Source of the DNA: Microcyclospora pomicola
Lineage: Eukaryota > Ascomycota > Dothideomycetes > Capnodiales
Assembly (NCBI GenBank): GCA_002786065.1
Contig: NHNY01000019.1
Coordinates: 1 to 64,000 of the forward strand
DNA: 64,000 nucleotides
Direction of reading: 5' to 3'
Positions 11,401-23,327 of the stretch are shown piece after piece (the first letter of the stretch is position 1; each line of letters begins with the position of its first letter). A model generated the notes under the pieces. The model was not told where the DNA came from. It worked only from the letters and a program-made list of their open reading frames with translations, and did no database searches. A program made the translations under genes and the position numbers.

Positions 11401-12205
11401 AGAAGTGATCGACCTCTTGCCCGAGTCTTCGCGTACCAAGAACTGCGATACTGAGGGCTTTGGAGGTGAGGCTGCCGGAGGTGAACGAGCGCGGGTCTCA
11501 CTCGAGAGCGACACAGAAGAGGTAGGTCGATCTGCGCGCATGAGCTGATCAACTCGCCTCTCCATCTTGTAGCGCTGAGTGCCAAAGATAGCGCCAGTGT
11601 TGTTTACCTGGTTGGCCGTCATCTTTGGGGCTCCGCTTCCACCGTCTTCGGCATCTTCGCTGATCTCATGAAGTCTATGGGTCGAGGCTGCAGGTGAGGC
11701 GGTATGAAGTGGAAAGGATGCAGCAAGAGCAGTGTCGTTCAGACCATCGGGAATGGTGATCTCAAGGAGGGTTTCGTACGGGGAATATCGCTCGAGTACG
11801 TCCTGGAAGTGTACGGCTGTCCGAGCTGTAGTATGTGTCAGTGAGCTGCCATGTCAACCCTCCGAACTGCCAGCGTACCTTGTAGCAAGCGTGAAGTGCC
11901 TTCGGGGATGTATTTGATGAGGATCTTGCGCCGCCGGTATATGATCAGACCGTACAACGGCGATTGTTCTTTGTAGGCAGCGATGGCATTGCGCGCTTCG
12001 TGCACACCGCTCCTACCACGACCGTATAGCTCGACGGAGTCGCGGGAGATGTATTTCAGCAGGAACCTGTGGACAAAATCTCAGCAATCTCTTCTGGCAG
12101 CGCCTTCAACCTGCTATAAGGACCGACTGACCATCCTCCGGCCTCGTTGAGCGCCGCTTGGTATGCTTCCTGGACAGGAGATGCGTCGAGGCCATTGAGC
12201 GACAT
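8451..12205 (-). CDS. Large ADF-H domain scaffold protein with C-terminal PH-like module
   Basis: Four exons (12132-12205, 11879-12066, 8782-11825, 8451-8729) join in frame to 1,194 residues; the introns are 65, 53 and 52 bp with GT/AG ends. Residues 1 to about 110 form an actin-depolymerising-factor homology domain (AALNEAGGWFLLKYISRD, SPLYGLIIYRRRKILIKY, IPEGTSRLLQARTAVHF), suggesting binding to actin or membranes. A disordered Ser/Pro/Thr-rich middle of ~950 residues has short Pro-rich and basic patches. The last ~105 residues (from VVGVLNVQFPDTLLWKRR to QLLRTHWKAWNNA) look like a PH-type fold conserved in fungal orthologues. It resembles a conserved but little-studied family of filamentous ascomycetes, sometimes mislabelled as a surface glycoprotein although no signal peptide is visible. 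A role in cortical actin is inference from the domains. Confidence 0.85.
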
Positions 12206-14020
12206 GATCTGAAGTGCAACTCGCCGAGCCGCCTAGCATGAGGGAGCTCCGCTATGATAGTGGTGAAGGACATGCGTCAGTGCTTCCGGCGCATGCGCGG
12301 TGTTGCTCGGCCTTATCAAGGGAAGACTCGGGGACAGTTGTCGTCGTGCTCGATGTCGCGGAGGTCGAGGTCTTAATCGTAACGAAGGGATGGGCGCAAC
12401 CGGTCGAGAGACATGAAGCGGACGACTGTCACCGTGTGGTCAATCAGTAGCAAGTCGCCCAGTGAGAGCTGCCAGGCGGACGAGGATAATCAGTCAGGGA
12501 GGACGGGCGACGGGAAACCCTGGGAGCGTGCCTGGCCGCTAATTGGTGGCCGGCTTCCGCAGATGTCGATTGAAAGCCCGATGGAAGAATTAGGTTCGAC
12601 TACACAAACGAAACACATTGTTCACTTCCTTTCTCACGCCAGCAGTATCCGCGAGACATGCGTCGCTGATAAACAGACATGTGCGTGCTGGCCTGCTTCG
12701 ACCACGGTCACACGATGCAGAGCGGTATATGCAACGTCATCCAATGCTGGAAACCACTGGTCTGCTCTGCGACAAGGTCTCCGATCGATCCATGGGCGGC
12801 AGATGGATGCTAGAGCCAAAAAGAATCCGACATCCACACAATCAAGATCGTTATCATAACTGGCCCATCTTACAGCGCCACAGGCTGTGTCCATTCTACT
12901 AGCGAGCAAGAGCCTCTATTGTCTGCAGACTCTGTTTCTACAGAACATGAATGCTTCTCTCGCGGTGACACTGCGTCGATACCCCTCAAGCCAGTTGTAT
13001 TGTCATTGCTTCGAGCAAGGACACAATCCTCGGAATAGCTTGCGCGGCGCCGAATAGTGCGATCTCATGATCGTCATCGTTTCGTTCTGCTCGTCAGTAC
13101 TTTCGTTTAACTTCCGACATTGCTCAAGACCAATGCTTTGGACGAAGAGGGTACGCGTATAATTCGTTTCGTCAATCGAGAACCTATCAGTGATGGCCAC
13201 GACCGCGTCCTGTCAGCTTGGTTGCAGACAGCGCGGAACCCAGCTGTCCGGCAATACATAAAACAGGAGACATCCTGGTCGTGGAAAAGCCCAGAGCCGC
13301 ACTTTAATTCCGCGAGGTCTGGGGCGGATGCTATTCTGATCAATTGGCCAAGCGGAGGTCTCTGCATATGCGCTTTTCGGGATAATTTCACCGTTAGAGA
13401 TCGCGTTGATCGATGCGCCAGGGGGGGCTTGCGTGATTATCCATGAAATAATCACCTCGGTGCTCGACTATTCTATCCTTTCTGTCTGCAAATACATAGC
13501 CCAGCGTGTTGTCTGGCCGCGGACGCGCTGCACATCTCACAGACACGCACACACACAGAGACAATGGGTCTGTGTTTGATGCACATGCATCACAATCTTT
13601 GAGGATGACGAGGATGATGCCATCGAGGATCACCTTCGAGCACTGCAGATGCTTGCATGGATCAGTAAGGTAGGCCCGGTAGGTGCCTTATAACTACACT
13701 CCCGAAGGCTTGTATCGGCCAGCGGCGAGAGCCGACCACATCAACCGCCATCGACATGTATTTACATTCATGATAGCACCGTCTTCTGCGTATGTGATCA
13801 CCATCACACCCAAGGAGGAACAGCAGGCACGAACACAAAATCAACGCACACTCTGTCTTATCCCTATTCCAAGTACAATAAATTTGCCCGTCTTGCCGTC
13901 ATCGCTGGAGATCTGGTTACTTATCATTTCACATTGTGGGCGTATCTGATACAACACGATTCGCTCTGATTCAAGCCGTCCTGTCAAGACCAGTAGTATC
14001 TAACGGCTGATACAACGACC
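12206..14020. other. Divergent intergenic region, no gene seen
   Basis: 1.8 kb between two divergent genes, presumably promoters for both. A (CA)n-type microsatellite lies at about 13541-13557. Open frames here are short, lack any family likeness and overlap one another on both strands. Confidence 0.5.
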
Positions 14021-14764
14021 ATGGCGCCAACATCCTCTGTGGCCTCTTTACCACCCATTGCCACTCTCCCGACCCAACCCACCGCCACCATAACTAACGT
14101 CCTCGACCTGCTCTTCGAACCTAGCACAGACCTGCATACTCTTGCCGTCCCGATCATCACTCAAAACACATTCTCGGACTACACCAACCTCACCGCCACT
14201 TTGCAAAACCACCTTGTAGGCCTCCTTCCGTCGCCACAACTGGACTCCATCCTCTCCGCGCATCCCCGTCTTGGAGCCCGGAAAGTCGACAGCGCTCAGA
14301 GCGCAGCCGAGCAAGCCCAGTTGCAGCAAGGTGGCGCTGATGAAGCCGAAAAGCTGCGTCAGTTGAATGACGAGTACGAGGCCAAGTATCCGGGCCTGCG
14401 CTACGTCGTGTTCGTCAATGGCCGGGGTCGCGAGGACATCATGCGAGACATGCGGGCACGAATTGAGAATAGTAATGGAGAGGCAGAGCGCAAGGCAGCC
14501 GTGCAGGTACGTATTCATGAGCTATTCAATGGTCTCCCTTGTGCTTTGTTCGGTTTTGTCCCGGCTTAAGCTTGCCCAACTCCCTGTCTGGGACAGAAGT
14601 GCACATGGTGCCGAAGAACTACACATCGACATTGCAGTCGATCTAGAGACTCAGCTTCGGGAAATCGATCGGCATTGCCAGCCAGCTGACATATTACATC
14701 GTAGGCCATGTGCGAGATTGCGGCGGATCGAGCGAAGAAACTGCTTGCGGCTGGAGGGCCATAG
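14021..14764 (+). CDS. OHCU decarboxylase (purine catabolism)
   Basis: Two exons (14021-14506 and 14705-14764) give 181 residues. The 198-bp intron starts gtacgt and ends at tag 14702-14704; reading through it would replace the true C-terminus with an unrelated tail. The enzyme decarboxylates 2-oxo-4-hydroxy-4-carboxy-5-ureidoimidazoline, the step after urate oxidase and HIU hydrolase, to give S-allantoin, probably in peroxisomes. Landmarks: HPRLGARK (the conserved active-site HPRLG), LNDEYEAKYPGLRYVVFVNG, and RAKKLLAAGGP at the end. No strong PTS1 tripeptide is seen. It is two genes away from ureD, another enzyme of the route that turns purine nitrogen into ammonia, but not close enough to suggest a cluster. 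Confidence 0.92.
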
Positions 14765-15131
14765 ACTCTTGATCGGTCAAGTTGCATAAGTAGATGGGTT
14801 CGGCAAAGGTATGCAGTTGAACCCGTGGTCGATATCTCCAGTTCAGATTTGAATTCTTAGTAGGGTAGTCTTGCACAATTCAATTGTTCGCTTCAACCCA
14901 TTGAATTGTGTCTCCACAAGTCTGTTGAGCTAACAAGCGATGATGATTGTTCCGGTTTGGTGCGGGAAAACATTGCTCGCTCCTGCTTCATTTCGTGCAC
15001 CAAAAGGTATTTGCAAAAGCTGGATCCCTGTCAAGTTGTGGCGCATCCGAATCCACGATGAGGTGTGATGAATGCATGTGGTCTGCATGGACAGATTTCT
15101 GCGCTTTTTGGGGCCAAGCAGCGTCTCGCTC
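14765..15131. other. Convergent spacer
   Basis: 367 bp between the 3' ends of the OHCU decarboxylase gene and the minus-strand peptidase gene. Nothing else is recognised. Confidence 0.45.
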
Positions 15132-15867
15132 TCAGTCAAGCTCGTCGTCCAGCACAGCAGGTGACAGTTCGTATCGGTAGTCAAGGATAGTTGTAGAGCG
15201 CAGTCCTGCGAGCACCTTTCCTTCTATCAAGGCAAGTGGCAAAGGCCCGAACATTCGCGAATCGCGTGAGTATTTCAGATTATCTCCAATGACCCAGCAA
15301 TGACCTTCTGGCACCTTATTCATCTATCGTCAGCTTGTGCGTTACATAGCGGGTTTCAAGCGGCCTGAAACAATATATACTTACCTGGATCATCACATCA
15401 TTTTTGCCTGGTGTGTCCCTCAACACAAAGTCCCCAGGCATGCCTACAAGCCTCTTCACCGCACACAATTCCTCCTTCACCGGATGGCGGAAGCTGACAA
15501 CGTCGCCGACTTTGAGAGATCGCCCACGACGATAGTACCTGCTGATCAGAACCCAGTCGAGGCTTAACATCGTTGGTGTCATCGAAATGCCATATGTCGG
15601 CTGAAACAGGAAGAAGTGGGTGGCGAAAACATGGGCAAAAGCTAGCAACCCAGCGGCATATGTAGTGTAGATGGGTAGGCTCCGAAGGATGTCTTTCCAC
15701 GAGATGTTCTTCAAGAGTGCTTCGATGGAGATGTCCTTGCGCAGGTCACGCAGTTGGGCGAGGCGTGCCTTGACGGAGATGGCCCTGCGCGGTATATGGC
15801 CAGGCCGTGATCCATTACGAAAAGCTGAAAAGGAGTGAAAGCGTCTGCTCAGACATGAGCGAAGCAT
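15132..15867 (-). CDS. IMP1: Mitochondrial inner membrane protease subunit 1
   Basis: Two exons (15385-15867, 15132-15314) separated by a 70-bp intron give 221 residues. This is a signal peptidase of family S26 that removes sorting signals from proteins delivered to the mitochondrial intermembrane space. The catalytic serine is in [10 protein letters not shown] (Ser95) and the catalytic lysine in [12 protein letters not shown] (Lys138). The C-terminal [20 protein letters not shown] is of the Imp1 type rather than Imp2. The start [17 protein letters not shown] is Arg/Ser rich without acids, which fits a mitochondrial presequence; a hydrophobic anchor ([20 protein letters not shown]) precedes the active site. 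The frame continues upstream to 15966, but the ATG at 15867 gives the better presequence. The exon 2 tail ends with an acidic LDDELD. Confidence 0.92.
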
Positions 15868-16162
15868 TACAGGCCTCGGAACGAACTCATGCAGTGAACG
15901 GATGGACTCGTTTGTGTACCAATGGCAGTTCTGAAACGCGAAATAATAGGACCTGAGCACGTGCACATCCGTGACGCCGCATGTAGTCGAGTAGTTCTAT
16001 GGCTGGCATGACCCTCTAAGCCACACCAACATGTCAACGATGGCGTAAGACATCACGAAACACTTCGAACAAGCATGCGCCGAGCAACCTCCAACATTCC
16101 ATCGCGATAGCCATCGCAGCTCATTGCATATGCATATCATGTCGCGACATCAATAACCGACC
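15868..16162. promoter_or_regulatory. Shared divergent promoter region (IMP1/PFA3)
   Basis: 295 bp separate the two divergently transcribed genes, so their promoters and 5' untranslated regions must share it. No specific site can be named. The role is inferred from gene geometry only. Confidence 0.4.
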
Positions 16163-17851
16163 ATGACGCGAACCTTCGACGACATGCCCATCCTGGGCTC
16201 TCCTCCGTCCTCTCCTCCGCGTCCTGGCCGCAAATCATGGGTCCGCAGTGTCGAGCGATGTTGCATGCAGACGCTTACATACTTTCCCCTATTGTTCATC
16301 TACGGACTCGCAACATGGGCGTTATGGGTGGCGACCGGCGTGTGCTTTTTCAACGCACAGCACAGCGTTGCGGCATACTCGAAGGCCGGGTTGACGACAT
16401 TCTTATATGTCATGCTCATCATCAGCTACACGACGGCCGTATTCACAAAGCCCGGGAGTCCCTCGGATAACAGACAAGATATGGGTGCCAAACGTTTCGG
16501 TTCCCAGAAGAGGAGTGACGGAGGAGCATTGTACGCAGGCATACCTTCCCAGGAGCAGGGGGTTGAGGAAGACCAGAGCCATGCGCCGCATGGTCCTATG
16601 ACATCTGTGACTGCGAAAAGCACCGGCGAGACTCGCTACTGCAAGAAGTGCCGCCACATCAAACCAGATCGCACACATCATTGCTCGTCATGCGGGCGCT
16701 GCGTTATGAAGATGGATCATCACTGCCCCTGGCTGGCGACTTGTGTCGGGTTGAGGAACTACAAAGCGTTCATGCTGTTCCTCGTGTATACGTCCCTATT
16801 CTGTTGGCTTTGTTTTGCAGTGACTGCAAACTGGGTGTGGGCGGAGATTATGGACGAGACGCAAATGCAAGAAGGGCTGCGGGTTATTAACACGATCCTA
16901 CTCGCCATTCTTGGAGGTATCATAGGACTTGTCCTGTCTGGGTTCGCCGCCTGGCATTTCTACCTATGCTGGACGGGTCAAACGACCATTGAAAGCCTCG
17001 AAAAGACACGATACTTGGCACCTCTACGCAAGACGCTTGAGCCTCAATCGCACCGCACATATGTAGGTATGGACGGCACGACCAAGACATCCCCGCCTGA
17101 TGGCGCGCAAAGCTTCACCGAGCAGATCAAGGAGATTCATGCAAATGCTCTGCCGGGGGTCCTGCGGCCTGAAGAAGGCGATGCGCGACTTCAAAGTTCG
17201 CCTTCCCGAACATCATCTGACTCTCCTGCCAAGTCATCACTACAGCGATCGTATGCAGACCTGGAAGCGCAACGTGAACGCGAACGTTATGATGCATACC
17301 TCGACGAACTGGACAGCGAGAAGCTGCCCAATGCTTTCAACATTGGCTGGAAGCGTAATCTTGCACATGTCTTTGGTGCCTCGCCCTTGCTATGGGTATT
17401 GCCCGTTTGCAACACGTCAGGGGATGGCTGGCAATGGGATGTTTCGCCTGATTGGATCGAGGCACGAGACCGTCTTGCACATCAACGCAGCGCACATCGC
17501 GAGAACAGCCGCAACACTTCTTTCGAGCCACCTAAGCGTACAGACTTCATACGTTGGACACCTGGAGTAGGGTTCGCCGACCAAGCGCGAACTCCGCCGC
17601 CGCCACCTCCCAGGTCGGAGGGAGTTCCGATGCAGCCGCTAGACCAGCGCAAGAATCAAGGAAGTGGCAGCAGCGACGAGTATGATACGAGCAGCAGTGA
17701 TGAAGATGCTCAGAGAATGTATAGACATTCAGACATTCAGGGCATATCAGGAACAGGCATAGCAAACTGGAATGATGTACCTGACGAGTATCTTGCGTCG
17801 AGGAATCAAGCGAACAGAGGCCGGAGTCGAGGGCGACGGAAAGGGGATTGA
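16163..17851 (+). CDS. PFA3: DHHC palmitoyltransferase (Pfa3 type)
   Basis: A 562-residue single-exon integral membrane S-acyltransferase. In yeast Pfa3 palmitoylates the vacuolar fusion factor Vac8. The zinc-binding cysteine-rich domain runs from about residue 155 to 205: [49 protein letters not shown], with the catalytic DHHC at 185-188. Four membrane spans are visible, two before the domain ([20 protein letters not shown] and [19 protein letters not shown]) and two after it ([20 protein letters not shown] and [20 protein letters not shown]). After them comes the conserved short [18 protein letters not shown] motif (near residue 390), then WVLPV and a polar tail with a basic [10 protein letters not shown] end. 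Vps16, another vacuolar factor, is encoded in the same window. Confidence 0.93.
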   Translation: MTRTFDDMPILGSPPSSPPRPGRKSWVRSVERCCMQTLTYFPLLFIYGLATWALWVATGVCFFNAQHSVAAYSKAGLTTFLYVMLIISYTTAVFTKPGSPSDNRQDMGAKRFGSQKRSDGGALYAGIPSQEQGVEEDQSHAPHGPMTSVTAKSTGETRYCKKCRHIKPDRTHHCSSCGRCVMKMDHHCPWLATCVGLRNYKAFMLFLVYTSLFCWLCFAVTANWVWAEIMDETQMQEGLRVINTILLAILGGIIGLVLSGFAAWHFYLCWTGQTTIESLEKTRYLAPLRKTLEPQSHRTYVGMDGTTKTSPPDGAQSFTEQIKEIHANALPGVLRPEEGDARLQSSPSRTSSDSPAKSSLQRSYADLEAQRERERYDAYLDELDSEKLPNAFNIGWKRNLAHVFGASPLLWVLPVCNTSGDGWQWDVSPDWIEARDRLAHQRSAHRENSRNTSFEPPKRTDFIRWTPGVGFADQARTPPPPPPRSEGVPMQPLDQRKNQGSGSSDEYDTSSSDEDAQRMYRHSDIQGISGTGIANWNDVPDEYLASRNQANRGRSRGRRKGD

Positions 17852-18210
17852 TAAACGTCTTGCCTTGTGTTACATTATTGATCTATGCATTCATTGTACA
17901 CCTATGTCAGCTTTTCCAATCCCACTCGCGCAGAATACACATCATAACCCGCATGCCGCGTCGTCTATGAAGTGTGCTTTCAAAGACTTCGGTCATTGGG
18001 TCGCAAAAGGAGGCGATGGCAGATGAGCCGCCAAGGCGGAGAAGCCGGGTCAGGTCCCTTTCACGTGTCAATGGTCAGGAGCAGTTCGCGTCAGCACGTA
18101 TGATGCTGCAGTAAGTTTTACATATTATTATTGCTCGTCTGCAATTGCGATACATGACGACGGCCGGAGTGATTATTTCCTGCATGACACTCGATTAAAA
18201 ACTCTACATC
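17852..18210. other. Intergenic, same-direction spacer
   Basis: 359 bp between PFA3 and the ceramide synthase gene; it must hold the end of one transcript and the start of the next. The segment just before 18211 is AT rich (acattatcatta-like composition). No other feature is seen. Confidence 0.45.
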
Positions 18211-19782
18211 ATGTCCACGTCGTCGTCACTGACACCCGGCCGGGAGGGATCCTCCTCTACAGCCCCTCGAATCACCCGCCAAAGCAGCTCTCAGAACGTT
18301 ACCACGCGTCCACGAAAGAGCTCGATCCTCGGTGCGGACCCTCGAGGAGACACTGGCACCACGGCCTTCGCAACCTCAGATTTCGATCACCAATCGCCGC
18401 CACTGTCTCCCGCCTCGCCCACCTTTTCCTCAGATCGCAAGAACTTCCCCCCAGGCAATAAGAAGTCCTCTCGGGGTCGGAAACGAAGAAGAGCAAAGAC
18501 ACTGTTCAACCGATGGAAACGAATGTCGCTGAAGCACACCTGGGTCAATCCATTGGTGCTGGTGTTGATCGTCTTGGCTGGCTACTACGTCAACCCCAGC
18601 GAGCAGAACCCCTTGCACAGCGCGATTTTCCTCTCGTATGCGAACCCTGCTTGGAACGAACGCACCAACACCATTCCGGCGCATGTCGGGAATGTCACAC
18701 AGTATGGCAAAGGCCCAAAAGACTTTGCCTTCATTGCGTTCTACACCATTGTTCTGTCCTTCACACGTGAGTTCCTCATGCAGCGGATGATCCGACCGAT
18801 TGCCATCTGGTGCGGGATCCGCTCGCGAGCGAAGCAGAGCCGATTCATGGAACAGTTCTATACCGCGATATACTTTGGCATCTTTGGACCATTCGGTTTG
18901 TTTGTCATGAGTCGCACGCCTGTGTGGTACTTCAACACCGCGGGGATGTACGAAGGATTCCCACACCGAGCGCATGAGGCATACTTCAAAGCCTACTATC
19001 TGCTGCAAGGCGCGTATTGGGCTCAGCAAGGGCTGGTCCTCTTGCTCTTGCTAGAGAAGCCTCGTAAGGACTTCAAGGAGCTGGTGCTGCACCATCTAGT
19101 CACTCTCTCTTTGATCGGATTGAGCTATCGCTTCCACTTCACCTATATGGGTGTTGCAGTCTACATCACCCACGACATCTCCGACTTCTTCCTTGCTGTA
19201 AGCAAATCTGACCACATTCTTCGTACCTTTTCAAGCTAACGCATGCATTGCTAGACCTCCAAGCTCCTGAACTACGTGGACTCGGCCATCACTGCGCCAT
19301 ACTTCGTGTTCTTCATGGGCGTCTGGGCCTATCTCCGTCACTTCATCAACCTGCGTATCCTCGTCTCCCTCTTACCGACGACCTCGTGGATCCCGTACTC
19401 GGGCGAGTTCACCACCATTGGCCCCTTTGAGCTGAACTGGGAAACGCAGCAGTACAAATGTACGCTCGCGCAGGGCATCACATTCGCCCTGCTCGCGACC
19501 CTGCAAGCCGTCAACATCTTCTGGTTCGTGCTTATTGTGCGCATCGCCCTGCGCGTCGTATTCACGGGGGTCAAGAAAGACGACCGCAGCGACGACGAGG
19601 ATGAGGAAGAGGAAGCAGATATGGGCGAAGACGACGTGACTGCCGGGTCACGAAACGGCGTACCGCTGCTAAGCCAGCCTGAGGTGCGACTGAACGGAAA
19701 GCCTACCAACTACGCTTCGGCGGTCACGAGCGGAATGGACGGGCCTGCTGTGCAAAACATCTCGACAGAAAGGAGGCGGTGA
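18211..19782 (+). CDS. LAG1: Ceramide synthase (TLC/Lag1 domain)
   Basis: Two exons (18211-19197 and 19255-19782) with a 57-bp intron give 504 residues. The enzyme N-acylates sphingoid bases with fatty acyl-CoA in the endoplasmic reticulum. The TLC domain begins around residue 170; the Lag1 motif contains the paired histidines in LVLHHLVTLSLIGLSYRFHF (His294/His295) and the downstream YITHDISDFFLA with conserved Asp residues, the intron falling right after it. Several membrane segments are visible, starting with NPLVLVLIVLAGYYV. The N-terminal 100 residues are Ser/Thr/Pro rich and end in a strongly basic SSRGRKRRRAK. The C-terminus carries an acidic block (DDEDEEEEADMGEDD), a common feature of fungal ceramide synthases and a possible kinase target. 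The intron has a good branch-like ctaac. Confidence 0.95.
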
Positions 19783-20267
19783 ACAAGAGCGTTGTGCAGG
19801 TGTTCAGTACTGGGGAGATATTTGATTCGGTTCGTTTCTGTTCATTTCGAGTGAGAATAGGTTTTATGGCCAGCGCTGGAAGCCTGATATACTCGGCAGC
19901 GGCATGCGGTGCATCGCGACGAGAGTTTTGTAATGACAGACATTATGATTGGAGGATTTGGGTGGGTGATTGACGAAGGATGAGGTTGTCAATGCTGCGA
20001 CAGAAGTGTTGTAAGAACAGCGGAATAGCATAGATAGCGCTCGCACCGAAGGCATTATAGAAGCGTTTGGCTCGTAATATTGCATGGCGTAGGCGCGCGG
20101 CATTGTGGATGGTCTTTAGGCAGAGATATGCCAAGGAGCCGAAGAGACAAAGATACTGCACATAGCATAGCATTGCAAAGCAGTCTAGAATTGTAATTGC
20201 GTCGTTTACATGTTCATCATTCATGAGTTCTCTCACTGCTCTAACCAAGCTCAAGCCTGATAGCTAT
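19783..20267. other. Convergent spacer
   Basis: 485 bp between the ceramide synthase stop and the minus-strand repeat protein. No gene or repeat is recognised. Confidence 0.45.
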
Positions 20268-21327
20268 TCATCGACCCGCTACAGGTTTGGCACCAAGAGG
20301 GATGCCTCCGGCCGTCGGGATGTTACCAGACTTGCCGTGCGAGCCGGAGGAAGATGCAGAGTCCGCCGGCTGAGGCTTCGAGCTGGACGGCTGCGGTGTT
20401 TCTTTGGCCTCCTCGCGCGGCCCAGTCACTACACTCGATCTGCTGGGCGCAGACTCCGACGCAGCTTGCGTGGATGGTGTGGAGCTGGAGTCAGGACCGG
20501 ACGAGCTTGACTTGGGAAGTGCAGTCTTGAACCAACTCGAGCTGCCGATCGACGAGTCCTCCGTTGATTGCGATGGTTGACTTGCTTGTGTTGATCCTGA
20601 GTATCACAAAGTCAGCTCAGTTGATCAGCAATACCGCCGTCTTCCACGGAGTAAAGATGACAGGGCGGAATCGCAAACGCTCACGCTTCTCCACTGCGTG
20701 CGAAGTCGTTGCAGACATATGACGCTACTGACCTGTCGCGGCATTGCCCTGGTCATACGGGCTCGTCGCTGTTCCTGCTCCTGACGCACCAGAAACAGGC
20801 TCTTTACCCGCGGTCTCGCTCCCGGTCACTTTTTCAGCATCGTGTCGTACCATATTGCCGTCCGCCAGTTGCCCGGTCTCTTTCCGCAAAGCAGTTCCAC
20901 TATTGCCTGCATCGTACGGATCCAGCGCCGTTCCTGCTCCCATCGCGCCAGAAACAGGCTCTTTGCCCGCGGTCTCGCTTCCGGTCACCTTCCCAACATC
21001 ATCTCGTGCGATATTGCCGTCTGCTAATTGCCCAGTCTCTTTCCGCAAGGCACTTCCACTGTTGCCTGCATCGTACGGATCCAGCGCCGTCCCAGCACCT
21101 GTCTGTCCCGACACGGGTTCGCGTCCGCCAGTCTCGTTGTCAAGCGCCGCCTCTCCTGCGGTCTCTTTCGTCAACGCCGCTTCGCTGTTGCCCAAGTCGT
21201 AGGGACTATCGACGTTCCCTTCTCCCAGCTGACCGTTGACCGGTTCCTGCCCACCCGTCTCGTTGTTCGCGGTGCGTTCTTCATCGGTGCCATCAAGACC
21301 GAGGACTTTTGCGACTAGTGAAGTCAT
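20268..21327 (-). CDS. Tandem-repeat, intrinsically disordered protein
   Basis: Two exons (20733-21327, 20268-20596) with a 136-bp intron (gtcag to tcag) give 307 residues; the second exon is open and in phase, supporting the join. I do not recognise the family. Exon 1 encodes four related units built on ETAGKEPVSG, DPYDAGNSG and ALRKETGQLADGN; the last two units are nearly identical, with a period of 53 residues (159 bp). Exon 2 is Ser/Pro rich (SSSSGPDSSSTPSTQAASES) and ends GGIPLGAKPVAGR. There is no signal peptide, membrane segment or cysteine, so it is probably a soluble, unstructured protein. Acidic and Gly/Ser-rich repeats are also seen in some stress or conidiation proteins, but that likeness is only compositional. 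Confidence 0.7.
20740..21240 (-). repeat. Coding tandem repeat, about 159-bp unit
   Basis: Direct repeats inside exon 1 of the disordered-protein gene. The segment gcctgcatcgtacggatcca and its surroundings recur (near 20910 and 21065) with only a few substitutions; two further, more diverged and shorter units follow toward 21240. The near identity of two copies suggests recent unit duplication, so copy number may vary among strains. Confidence 0.8.
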
Positions 21328-22570
21328 GATGTAGATGTAAGGAGTCGTATGTGCTCGCGCGCTCGCAAGTGTCTATGGTAGATGTAGTGATGTCGTTACG
21401 AGGGAGTTAGATGGTTGTGAAAGAACTCGACTCGTATGCGGAGTATAGCTGGAGAAGACGAGGCCTTGATACAGCTCGACTGCAGCCCAATTCTATGAAG
21501 ATTGGATAAAGAAGTATATTTGAATGTACCTTGGTTGTACCATACATGTACATGTAGAAGTGTAATGCGTAGGTCATACGTCATGGCTGAAGCATGTGAC
21601 ACCCTGCAGTGCTAAAATGAGAATATACCTGTTGCGGGATATAAGGTCTTGTTTCATACTTTATGTGTTTCGATGTGCGGCAGTTGCGTCGCTACTCGAT
21701 TGGTAGTCCTGACAAGGATCATTTCAGTGATATCGCAGATGTCGTCCAATCATATCGTCAACCAGGAGAAAACGCGGCTCTTCCTTTCGATCATTGGTTC
21801 GCGACCTTACTGCTTCATGCATCAGCAGACTTCAATATTGACTGCAATGCGACCAAATTTCGTACTCGCTTGATGTGGATGTTATTGTCGTAGTACGGTC
21901 GGAGCATCGAAAGCCGCTTAGGTCTCTCGTGGTCGTCAAACAGAGTCCATCCATTTGCCTCGTGTAAGTCGTGGCCCATGACAACTCCTGCATCAAAGCC
22001 ACGGCATAGTAGGAGCTTGTGTGAGTTACGCGACGGAGTAATGTTACGGCGCTGCTCCATTGCTTGAAGGCTTGCCGCAACATCCATGGAAAGTACCTTT
22101 TAAGGTCCTTATGGCCTCGCGTCTTGGGACTTCAGCGTGTCCATTGCACGCAATCCAGTCACACGTTTGGCTCGACATCAATGGCTGTATGAGCTGGTTG
22201 TATCGCGCCGTTCATCGACGTGAGCGCACCGTTGATCGTGCGCCCAAGAAATTGAAGAGCCCGCGCTGATGCATTGCATGAAGAGACGGAGACGTCCCTG
22301 TTGTATGCCAGCCTGGTCGGTGTTCTGTCCCGATATGAGAGACCTTTGGCGACCACGAGTGGTCTTTCGCCTCGAAGAACAGAACCTTCGTAGGTGGAGG
22401 TATGCTCCATTCCGAAGAATTCAGCCTTTGGCAACGGTCTTGCTCAATTAGGGAGCGTACAGCGGACAGACGGAGAGGGCCGTAGAGGTGGGTGTCAGTA
22501 AGTCGACTGGGGATGGCGAGCTTGAAAAGTGCACCCATGTTTGGGGTAAGGTCCGAAACACTTGGCGACT
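21328..22570. other. Intergenic, no gene seen
   Basis: 1.2 kb between two minus-strand genes. Open frames are short and unconvincing. It must hold the promoter of the repeat-protein gene and the 3' flank of the Sec2-like gene. Confidence 0.5.
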
Positions 22571-23327
22571 TCAGCGTGGCAGTAGAAGTGCGTGGGCCCG
22601 TTCAATTCTCCTGCCCGCCGCCTCTAATCTTTCCAGCCGCCGTTTGCGATCTGCCTCTCTCTGTTCTAGCATGCGCAGTTTCTCCTTGAGTCTGGAGTTC
22701 TCTTTCTGAAACGTGGCGGAATTGCTGGATTGTGTCGCCTTCGCTTCCAGCCCTGCCAATTTCTCCTTCAATCCGGCATTCTCTTTCCGCTCACGAGCCA
22801 CCATTTCGTTGGCCTGCTGGAACAAGGTCACACTCAACTCTTCGATCTCAGCAGTAATCTCTGCTGCCCGCTTTTCCGCCGCAATGCGCGCGGTCTGCTC
22901 CTTGGCCAGCATGGTCTCCAGCTCCTTCTCGCGCTTGGGCGATTGCACTGCGGCATTGGGACTTGGCTTGCGCGAGCCGATGAAACTGCCAAAGCGAGAG
23001 ATCCCTGGGGGCGCCGGCGCCGGCAAATCGGCGTTTACAGCAGTAGATTGGGCGTTGCGACGCTGTTCTTGTCGTAGCTTGGCCTGCAAGACTCGGATGT
23101 CATTCTCGTAGTGCACGAAGCGGTCCGCTGTTCAACATCATTCAAGTCAGTCTACAGCCATTGACTTTGCAAGATCATAGCACCAACTTACAGGCCGACG
23201 TGACCTTATCCGCCAGAAACTTGACCTCATGTTCCAGATTCTTGATGCGCACGGCGTCCTGGGTGGAATTGACGCTCAGCGCCGAATCATGGGCGACATG
23301 TCCGTTCGGAGATCCATGCTGGGCCAT
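22571..23327 (-). CDS. SEC2: Sec2-type GDP/GTP exchange factor domain protein
   Basis: Two exons (23192-23327, 22571-23127) with a 64-bp intron join in phase to 230 residues. The protein is largely coiled coil: KNLEHEVKFLADKVTSA, DRFVHYENDIRVLQAKLRQE, then IEELSVTLFQQANEMVARER, the hallmark of the Sec2/Rabin N-terminal domain that activates the secretory Rab Sec4 on post-Golgi vesicles. It continues LREKLRMLEQREADRKRRLE, a basic heptad region. At 230 residues it is much shorter than yeast Sec2 (about 760), so it holds only the exchange-factor part; filamentous fungi often have such short versions. The ATG at 23327 (MAQHGSPNG) is preferred over the frame's upstream extension to 23462, which looks untranslated. 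The intron ends at cag 23128-23130. Confidence 0.83.
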
